Below are positions 1 to 5,296 of a DNA stretch of 6,898 nt, in pieces; positions within the stretch are counted from its first letter, which is position 1, and each line of letters begins with the position of its first letter. The stretch is from Desulfobacteraceae bacterium. Lineage in GTDB: Bacteria; Desulfobacterota; Desulfobacteria; Desulfobacterales; UBA11574. Below the pieces are notes generated by a model, which did no database searches, was not told the origin of the DNA, and saw only the letters and a program-made list of their open reading frames with translations. The stretch lies in NCBI GenBank assembly GCA_029857875.1, contig JAOUGB010000128.1:1-6898 (forward strand), written 5' to 3'. Both the position numbers and the translations under genes were made by a program.

Positions 1-556
1 GAATAATCCCGACAACGGTTTCATCCAGCATACTGGCAGAGGCATCCACCAGAATAAAGATCCGCTTTCCCCCCATTTTTAAATCCGTAAGATACTGGCG
101 ATCTCCCTGCCCTGGAAACGGGCGCAACCTGGAACCCAGGTCATCCTGTGTTTTGGCTCCGGCTTTCATCCGCCGAAGCTCCTCTTCAAGAGACCTTAAA
201 TCAGCTTTTAACTTATTGATATGTGTTTTGCTGGCCAGGGTGTCCTTGTCCCTATCCGCCAGTTCAACCTTTTTTTCATTGAGTATGTTTATAATTTCAC
301 GGGATCGCCCCTGTGTGGTCACCAGGTCGGCATCAATTTCGGAAAGGATGTTGCGAGACTCAACCAGTTTTTTTTTATCGTTCAAAACCTGCTGTTCCAG
401 TTTGTTCACTTGGGCACGCAAGTCCGACGTCACGGCGTCCCGTCGATGGGCGCTTTTGGCGTTTACCACGACAAATAAAAGAATAATCGCCCCTAACCCG
501 CAGCAGATGCAGTCAATGAAAGATAAGCTGAATACATTTAATTTTCTACGTTTCAT
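1..556 (-). CDS. Membrane-anchored coiled-coil vWA-domain protein, N-terminal part (3' end cut by window edge)
   Basis: The frame starts at ATG 556 inside the end of the FHA gene (ATGAAACGTAG, 11-base overlap) and stays open to position 1, giving 185 residues. A basic start (MKRRK) is followed by FSLSFIDCICCGLGAIILLFVVV at 9-31, a single membrane helix with Asp15 near its cytoplasmic end and Cys at 16, 18 and 19. Residues about 45-132 are heavily charged with regular Leu/Ile/Val spacing, a probable long coiled coil. After a short Gly/Pro linker, IFILVDASASM at 166-176 opens a von Willebrand A domain: Asp171, Ser173 and Ser175 form the DxSxS metal-binding motif. The remaining MIDAS residues lie beyond the window. 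With a basic start before the helix, the coiled coil and vWA domain should be extracytoplasmic. Asp15 is placed like the ion-binding Asp of MotB, TolR and ExbD, and the adjacent cluster encodes a MotA/TolQ-like protein. I infer that this is the moving partner of that channel. Confidence 0.88.
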   Translation of the reverse strand, partial: MKRRKLNVFSLSFIDCICCGLGAIILLFVVVNAKSAHRRDAVTSDLRAQVNKLEQQVLNDKKKLVESRNILSEIDADLVTTQGRSREIINILNEKKVELADRDKDTLASKTHINKLKADLRSLEEELRRMKAGAKTQDDLGSRLRPFPGQGDRQYLTDLKMGGKRIFILVDASASMLDETVVGII

Positions 557-1964
557 CGGCTTCAATGCAGGCAATAATTCGAATGGTTTCTTGGGATGTT
601 CCCAGGCGAATGACTTGGCCGAGAGCCAATCTATCACTCCCGTCGATCTGCCGATCGTCCACAAAAGTACCCTGGCTGCTGTAATCGGTCAGAATAATAC
701 TGTCGTTTTTTCGTTGGACCGTACAATGCTTTTTGGAGACATCGGATGATTTCGCCTGAACATAAATACCTTTTTCTACGGGGTAATGTTCACAGCCGAT
801 GATGAGAGGTTTTTCGGAGATGGGATAGGCCACATCACCATAGAGCAAATGTGAGGCACGTATCGTATCCGAGGTTTTATAAGAAATGACCCGGGAAGTT
901 TTAGATTCTGCCTGCTGCCAGGGACGGCTGGTAAAGAAAGATGCCCCATTTCCCAAGTGCCCATCGGTCAACTGATCCCGGAGCTTCAAAACTCCCAGAG
1001 CACCGGCTCCGGGTTCAAGTCCAATGATTTTGCAGTTTTCTATTTCTAAAAGTTTATCCTTTAATCCCGGCAGACAGGCGACTCGATGGGTCGTTTGAAG
1101 GACGGTCAAGAAATTGTTTTTACCATGGTCATCTCGCATTTTTTCAATGAATTGGCAAATTTCATCATATATCTTCTCGCTCTTTTGAAACAACACATCA
1201 CGGAGAAGAGTAATACGATAACGATGTTTTCCGTGCGATATTTCAAATAAAAAGGAGGATTGGTGTTTAAAAATATCAAGGGCGGCGGACAGGCGGTTAT
1301 AAAGTTCCTGTTCTGTTGCGGCCTGATGAAGGGGATCGAATCTTGTGGCATGCACAAATTCTTCGGCAATGGTTTCCACCCAGCTCCGGTATAGCTGTTC
1401 CAGGCCAATTTCCTGGAATGTCAATGAGTTCTTCGCTGTTAGATATTCACCCTGATGGAGATGAATGATTTCAAATCGGTGCAAATGGATGTCCAGATGC
1501 AGCAGCATTGCATTTGGATAAGCGTGATATGATGATGCGGCTATGGGCAGGGATACAAAACCTTTAACAGGTATTGACAGCTCCTGAGCCATACCCAGAA
1601 TAAGTCCCAGTTGTTCTTTGCTGAAAAAGTTGGGTACGGCGATGATCATCTCATCGCCATACTGTTTAACGATTTCCCAGACATGAGATAGATGGGCGTA
1701 TGCGATTTCAGCATGATTTTGAGTATGCCGGTTCTTTTGTTTCAGAGGTTCCGTATTCAATTGATCCCAGAATCTGTTGATGACTTGAAGTGGAAAGAGA
1801 TGTGCCTTGTCTGATGCCGGTTTTCCAACGAGCAGACGCTCTTTTTCCGGGATGGCGAATCCGGGACTTTCTTGTTCCTGTCCGTCGACGATCAGCAATC
1901 TTGCCGGATTGTCGCCGGCAACCAGGATTCCGGCATCGCTGAGTTCAAGCCCTAAAAGTGCCAT
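546..1964 (-). CDS. Degenerate Hsp70/actin-like domain protein with C-terminal FHA domain
   Basis: 472 residues, no signal peptide or membrane helix, so cytoplasmic. The N-terminal part up to about 330 recalls the Hsp70/actin ATPase fold: LGLELSDAGILVA at 4-16 sits where phosphate loop 1 would be, and IIAVPNFFSKEQ...LGMAQELSIPVKGFVSLPIAA at 107-143 resembles the DnaK segment ending in NEPTAAA. MLLHLDIHLHRFEIIHL at 153-169 sits where DLGGGTFD would be. The glycines of that second phosphate loop are lost, which suggests weak or no ATPase activity. Residues about 383-465 are an FHA domain: SKKHC with Ser410 and His413, and TDYSSQGTFVDDRQI at 426-440 with Gly432-Thr433. FHA domains bind phosphothreonine, so this protein may dock a phosphorylated partner and bring it to the channel complex. 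The usual Gly-Arg pair is replaced by IIGCEHY at 388-394, so phosphate binding may be altered. The gene starts 17 bases after the channel gene and overlaps the vWA gene by 11 bases. Confidence 0.85.
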   Translation of the reverse strand: MALLGLELSDAGILVAGDNPARLLIVDGQEQESPGFAIPEKERLLVGKPASDKAHLFPLQVINRFWDQLNTEPLKQKNRHTQNHAEIAYAHLSHVWEIVKQYGDEMIIAVPNFFSKEQLGLILGMAQELSIPVKGFVSLPIAASSYHAYPNAMLLHLDIHLHRFEIIHLHQGEYLTAKNSLTFQEIGLEQLYRSWVETIAEEFVHATRFDPLHQAATEQELYNRLSAALDIFKHQSSFLFEISHGKHRYRITLLRDVLFQKSEKIYDEICQFIEKMRDDHGKNNFLTVLQTTHRVACLPGLKDKLLEIENCKIIGLEPGAGALGVLKLRDQLTDGHLGNGASFFTSRPWQQAESKTSRVISYKTSDTIRASHLLYGDVAYPISEKPLIIGCEHYPVEKGIYVQAKSSDVSKKHCTVQRKNDSIILTDYSSQGTFVDDRQIDGSDRLALGQVIRLGTSQETIRIIACIEADET

Positions 1965-1971
1965 TTAAATA

Positions 1972-1975
1972 CTCC
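1972..1975 (-). promoter_or_regulatory. Shine-Dalgarno GGAG for the FHA gene
   Basis: GGAG lies seven bases before ATG 1964, inside the 17-base gap after the channel gene. It is the clearest ribosome binding site in the window and fixes the start of the FHA gene. Confidence 0.6.
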
Positions 1976-1981
1976 AGCAAT

Positions 1982-2785
1982 CTATTTCGTATGCAAGTGT
2001 CTGGTCAATTTCTCCTCACAATATGCTTCGGTTTCCAAGACATATCTTTCCTGCAGCAGCTGAAGCTGGTGCAGCATGAACATAAGCACAATACTGATAA
2101 GAAGCGCGATCAGGGTGGAGTTAAAAGCTACTCCCAAGCTGCGGGTAACACCGAAAATTTCTCCTTCAATGGCCTGATGCGCCAGCCCAAGTGCATCTCC
2201 AATGCCTCGTACCGTGCCGATAAATCCGATGGAGGGAATGGCCCAGGCAATATATCTAATCATAGACAATTCAGATTCCAATCGTTCACCTTCGGCCGAA
2301 CAGTAGGCATGGGTGGCATCTGCGACATCCTGAATATTCCGTGTTGAACTGAATCTTTGCAAACCGGCCAGCAATGCTCGGGGAAGCAATCCGTTTCGTT
2401 GATACGTCGGCAGCGCTTGAATTTCCCGGGACAGTTCCCGGGTATCTTCAGGCAATATACGAACCCCTTCGGCCAAAGGAATCAAGTCTTGTTGTAACAA
2501 CGAACGGTGTCTTATGGTGGTAACGGCCTTTAACGCCATGATGGCCAGTGCCCAAAACATGAGAACAAAACACGCTTCCTGCTCATAATCGCGAATCAAC
2601 ACATAGGCAGAGCGTTCGGTTGTTTGCGTTTTGTCTTTTTGGAGCATCTCGGCCTGACGGGTCAGAATGGCGTCGGCATTGGGACGAATGATGCCGACAT
2701 AAGCGGCATGAACAAAAATGATAATCAGGATCAGAGAGAAAAGCTGGTAAATAAACTCCATGGATATCGGTAATGTTTTTTTCAT
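1982..2785 (-). CDS. MotA/TolQ/ExbB-family proton channel protein
   Basis: 267 residues from the ATG at 2785 (MKKTLPISMEF). An ATG at 2875 would add 30 polar residues and overlap the upstream gene, so I rejected it. Four transmembrane helices are visible: about 11-33, 69-89, 176-195 and 219-240. A cytoplasmic loop of about 85 residues lies between the second and third. This is the MotA-like four-helix layout, not the three-helix one of TolQ/ExbB. The family signature is in the last two helices: IPSIGFIGTVRGIGDALG (183-200), matching the GLxGTV motif, and SLGVAFNSTLIALLISIV (216-233), matching the AL-x-x-T-x-x-G/A-L pattern. Thr191 and Ser223/Thr224 are candidates for the polar residues that face the partner's Asp. 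Family members form a pentamer around a dimer of a one-helix partner and turn ion flow into motion. The likely partner here is the vWA protein encoded at 1-556. The Arg193 after GTV is unusual compared with the TolQ/ExbB GTVWG motif. Confidence 0.9.
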   Translation of the reverse strand: MKKTLPISMEFIYQLFSLILIIIFVHAAYVGIIRPNADAILTRQAEMLQKDKTQTTERSAYVLIRDYEQEACFVLMFWALAIMALKAVTTIRHRSLLQQDLIPLAEGVRILPEDTRELSREIQALPTYQRNGLLPRALLAGLQRFSSTRNIQDVADATHAYCSAEGERLESELSMIRYIAWAIPSIGFIGTVRGIGDALGLAHQAIEGEIFGVTRSLGVAFNSTLIALLISIVLMFMLHQLQLLQERYVLETEAYCEEKLTRHLHTK

Positions 2786-2814
2786 AGTGAATTCTCGATG
2801 TTGATTCTTTTTAT

Positions 2815-2845
2815 ATTTGTCAGCATTTTGTTTGCGCTCAATTGA
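2815..2845 (-). promoter_or_regulatory. Weak candidate internal promoter before the channel gene
   Basis: In the 64-base gap before the MotA/TolQ-like gene, the minus strand has TTGAGC, about 18 bases, then an A/T-rich AATATAAA that could serve as -35 and -10 elements. The -10 match and spacing are both imperfect. It could give the last three genes some separate expression, but the gap may equally be plain spacer in one operon. Confidence 0.18.
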
Positions 2846-2846
2846 G
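2837..2846. repeat. Perfect 10-base palindrome in the largest internal gap
   Basis: CTCAATTGAG is identical on both strands. It lies just after the stop of the small exported gene and before the channel gene. It has no loop and no T-run, so it is not a terminator. It overlaps the -35-like hexamer of a weak promoter candidate. A palindrome this short can occur by chance. Confidence 0.3.
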
Positions 2847-2849
2847 GTG

Positions 2850-3188
2850 TCAGATATCGTAAGGAAAATCCACACCCTGATCCACCGGAATCGTTTCTGA
2901 AGGAACGAACGGTTTCATTGGTTTTATTTTTTGGGGAACATTTTTCTCTTGTGTCAAAGTCTTTGGTTTGTTTGTCTCTTTTTGGGTTTTTGAGGCATCA
3001 TCGGTGGAAACGTCGTCCGACGGTTTCTTTTGGTCATTTTGGGCAAAATAGGTTGATCCTAAATGTTGTCCGGACGGTACGTTTAATTCATACAAGAATC
3101 CTGCCGGCACAGTTCCCGCCCATGTCACTCCAGAAAGACATGCCCCCAATAAAGCAATGGCTATAAAAAATCTGTTTATCATGGTCAT
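2850..3188 (-). CDS. Small exported protein with disordered linker, unknown function
   Basis: About 112 residues from the ATG at 3188, which overlaps the preceding TGA as ATGA. Alternatives are ATG 3203 (would extend 19 bases into the upstream gene) and ATG 3182. The N-terminus is an export signal: basic start, hydrophobic core FFIAIALLGACLSGV, then VTWA before Gly25, which fits signal peptidase I cleavage. LLGAC at 13-17 also resembles a lipobox, so a lipoprotein anchored at Cys17 cannot be excluded. After a short conserved-looking piece at 25-48 (GTVPAGFLYELNV), residues about 50-98 are rich in Lys, Thr, Asp, Gln and Pro and look disordered. The C-terminus ends in an acidic-aromatic stretch (VDQGVDFPYDI). 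I recognise no family. Its place between the PEGA/SUMF1 and channel genes suggests an envelope partner of the complex, possibly a tether or ligand; that is inference. Confidence 0.82.
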   Translation of the reverse strand: MTMINRFFIAIALLGACLSGVTWAGTVPAGFLYELNVPSGQHLGSTYFAQNDQKKPSDDVSTDDASKTQKETNKPKTLTQEKNVPQKIKPMKPFVPSETIPVDQGVDFPYDI

Positions 3189-5296
3189 TTCAGATATCTG
3201 CAAACCCGAAAACCGACATCCTCACGTTTGTCATCACCGTAACTGCGATAGGCCAGCCTCAAGGTATTGATACTTCCATGTTTCCAGCTGGACCCTCTGA
3301 TCACATGGTGTTTACCGTCTTTTGGTCCGGTTGGGTCCACATATGTTTTTTCGGGATCATAACTGTAAATTGAATAAAAATCGTGACACCATTCTGCCAC
3401 GTTACCGCCCATATCATAGAGCCCCAGAGTATTGGGTTTAAATTTTGCCGGCGGAGCTGTTGTTACATATTCATCATTGTAACCTTCGAGAACAGTGGGA
3501 AGCAAGTTTTTTGCGGATTGATCGGAATAATTCCCGGATAATTGAACAGGGGGAAATGTGTTTCCCCATGGATATTTCGAAAATGCATGTTTACCGATAA
3601 ACCGGGCACAGTACTCCCACTCTGCTTCGGTGGGCAGTCTGTAACCGGTATTTAACGGCTCGGCGGCAATCAACGTGTTCCCTTTTTGAACATAAGCCGG
3701 TGGCAGTGACTCTTTGGCGCTGAGCCAGTTGCAGAACCGGGCAGCCTGTTCCCAGGTGACTTGAACCGCGGGCTGGGCAGCATTGTTCAGACTCTGTGAT
3801 TTAAAAAGACCTGAATTGTGTTGGGCTATAAACTCCTTGAATGCCTGGTTTGATACTTCTTTAAGGCCCATGTAAAACGGCCGTGCTAGTTTGACCTTTC
3901 TAAAGGTCTCATTGGATCTGTGACCCTGTTCTCTGCGTGAAGATCCCATGGTGTAGGACCCGGACTGGATTAACTTCAATCTATAGCCTGTCTTGGTCGT
4001 GATTACCAACGGTTCAGTTTCTTTGGAAACCCCCTTTTTCTTCAGCGCAACTTTCAATTGTTTTGGAAATCCAGGTTGGGGTGTGATGGAGATTCGATAG
4101 GGATGAAAGCCTTTTTTATTGAATTCCAGTTTGTGTTCCACGGCGATCAAATTTAATTTTTTCGGAACAACGCCCCATGATTTGCCGTCTATTATTAGTT
4201 CGGTGTCGGGCGGTTCAACCGACAGGTGGACGATGCCTCGTCTGGGTTTTAAATTCACATTGAGCTGTTTCGATGCAGCCGTTACAACTTGTACCTTACG
4301 GTTTGTTTTTTCATAACCGGCCTTTGAAATTTGAACAACATGATGTTTGTCCGGAGAAAGATCGAATGTCAGCGGTGTCTGACCGACGAAGGTCCCGTCA
4401 ATTATGATATTGGCTCCGTCAGGTTTAGTGTTGATCGTCAATTTGCCGTCTGCCGGCTGAAGCCGTACATCTCTTATTTCTTGGGGGTCATTCGGTTTTA
4501 CATTCAGACGGTGTTTCCATGTTTTAAAACGATCGGCATTGATTTCAAGAAGATAAGATCCAGACGACAGTTGAATGTTTAAGGGGGTTTTCCCAAAGGA
4601 TTTTCCGTCGATCAAAACATTTGCGTCTATAGGCACGGAACTGATGGTGATATCCGACCAACCCGGAAGCATCGCCATGTTAAACTCCTGAAATTTGCCA
4701 CAACCGTGTACGTTAACATCGGTCTGAAAGTTCTGATAATTCTCGGCAAGAATTTCAATTTTGTGCAGGCCCGGCAGTATTTCAAGATTCTCTATGGGGG
4801 TGTTTCCGACCACAGTGCCATCGACATATACCTGTGCCCCTAATATGTTACTTTCTGTATCACCCGAATCATATGTGCGGATCATCAGGCGACCGGGACG
4901 TTTTTGCATCTTTAGATGCAAATTCTGGCGTTTTTCATCGCCGACCCAAAATGTATGATCAAGGGGTAAAAAACACTCTTTGAGAGCCGAAAGCTTGTAT
5001 TCTCCGGGACGTATCAAGTAATAGTTTCCGATTCGAGGCGTAAGGATACTTCCGGAAAGCACGATACGTTCCGGAACCGGCTCGATGTCTATCACGACCT
5101 GCCGGGCGGTGAAGACAAACCATGCCGAGATACAAAGAAAAATCAGCACGATTCCAATAAGAACGCCGAAACCCCATTTAAAAATGATAAACGGCTTTGG
5201 TCTTTTAGATGAAGGCTTGGACCGAAAGGATATCGGTTCGATTGTTATTGGCGTTTTATCGCCACCGTTGTCTTGGATTATGTCTGCCAATGTCAC
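3185..5296 (-). CDS. Membrane protein with four PEGA repeats and a SUMF1/FGE-like domain
   Basis: 703 residues from GTG 5296. Residues 1-35 are cytoplasmic and polar; a transmembrane helix spans about 36-63; the rest is probably extracytoplasmic. Four PEGA-type repeats follow at about 136-199, 214-280, 284-350 and 353-419. Each carries a V/I-x-I/V-D-G core with a following G-x-x-P (VYVDGTVVGNTP, VLIDGKSFGKTP, IIIDGTFVGQTP, LIIDGKSWGVVP). Residues about 431-701 form a formylglycine-generating-enzyme/SUMF1 fold: MGSS at 450, RLPTEAEWEYCAR at 553-565, YDMGGNVAEWCHDFY at 627-641, RGSSW at 667 and DVGFRVCR at 693-700. The catalytic cysteine pair of true FGE, expected just after the RGSSW stretch, is absent, so this is more likely a binding or structural module than a sulfatase-maturing enzyme. 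The gene is coupled to its upstream neighbour by a GTGA overlap and to the downstream gene by an ATGA overlap. A TTG at 5290 is an alternative start with a better placed Shine-Dalgarno sequence. Confidence 0.93.
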   Translation of the reverse strand: MTLADIIQDNGGDKTPITIEPISFRSKPSSKRPKPFIIFKWGFGVLIGIVLIFLCISAWFVFTARQVVIDIEPVPERIVLSGSILTPRIGNYYLIRPGEYKLSALKECFLPLDHTFWVGDEKRQNLHLKMQKRPGRLMIRTYDSGDTESNILGAQVYVDGTVVGNTPIENLEILPGLHKIEILAENYQNFQTDVNVHGCGKFQEFNMAMLPGWSDITISSVPIDANVLIDGKSFGKTPLNIQLSSGSYLLEINADRFKTWKHRLNVKPNDPQEIRDVRLQPADGKLTINTKPDGANIIIDGTFVGQTPLTFDLSPDKHHVVQISKAGYEKTNRKVQVVTAASKQLNVNLKPRRGIVHLSVEPPDTELIIDGKSWGVVPKKLNLIAVEHKLEFNKKGFHPYRISITPQPGFPKQLKVALKKKGVSKETEPLVITTKTGYRLKLIQSGSYTMGSSRREQGHRSNETFRKVKLARPFYMGLKEVSNQAFKEFIAQHNSGLFKSQSLNNAAQPAVQVTWEQAARFCNWLSAKESLPPAYVQKGNTLIAAEPLNTGYRLPTEAEWEYCARFIGKHAFSKYPWGNTFPPVQLSGNYSDQSAKNLLPTVLEGYNDEYVTTAPPAKFKPNTLGLYDMGGNVAEWCHDFYSIYSYDPEKTYVDPTGPKDGKHHVIRGSSWKHGSINTLRLAYRSYGDDKREDVGFRVCRYLK
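4040..4891 (-). repeat. Four tandem PEGA-type protein repeats
   Basis: Within the 703-residue protein, four diverged units of about 65 residues lie in a row. Approximate spans are 4700-4891, 4457-4657, 4247-4447 and 4040-4240. Each has the V/I-D-G core, a G-x-x-P turn and a closing alternating hydrophobic beta segment. Units 2, 3 and 4 are the most regular. Unit 4 replaces the usual TP by VP. The units are clearly diverged at protein level, so this looks like an old duplication rather than a recent tandem expansion. PEGA domains are usually found outside the cytoplasm and are thought to mediate surface or envelope contacts. Confidence 0.8.

Noticed and set aside
153..749. 198-residue plus-strand open frame
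   Set aside because: It lies antisense to the vWA and FHA genes, both of which have recognisable domains; its composition is Ser/Phe-rich and resembles no family.
1958..2347. 129-residue plus-strand open frame
   Set aside because: Antisense to the conserved channel signature helices; no family resemblance.
1..2785. Zorya defence system (ZorA/ZorB) or Tol-Pal/Ton system
   Set aside because: The channel protein is related to ZorA/TolQ/ExbB, but there is no MotB/OmpA-type ZorB, no ZorC/ZorD helicase-nuclease, no TolR/TolA/TolB/Pal and no ExbD/TonB; the partner carries a vWA domain instead.
2837..2846. CTCAATTGAG as a transcription terminator
   Set aside because: No loop, short arms and no following T-run on the minus strand.
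2786..2875. A longer start for the channel protein at ATG 2875
   Set aside because: It adds 30 polar residues (MWIFLTISDTSIERKQ...) before a natural basic-then-hydrophobic N-terminus and overlaps the end of the small exported gene by 26 bases; ATG 2785 is far more typical.
3194..4006. Sulfatase-maturing formylglycine-generating enzyme
   Set aside because: The fold motifs are there but the catalytic cysteines are missing, and no sulfatase is encoded in the window.
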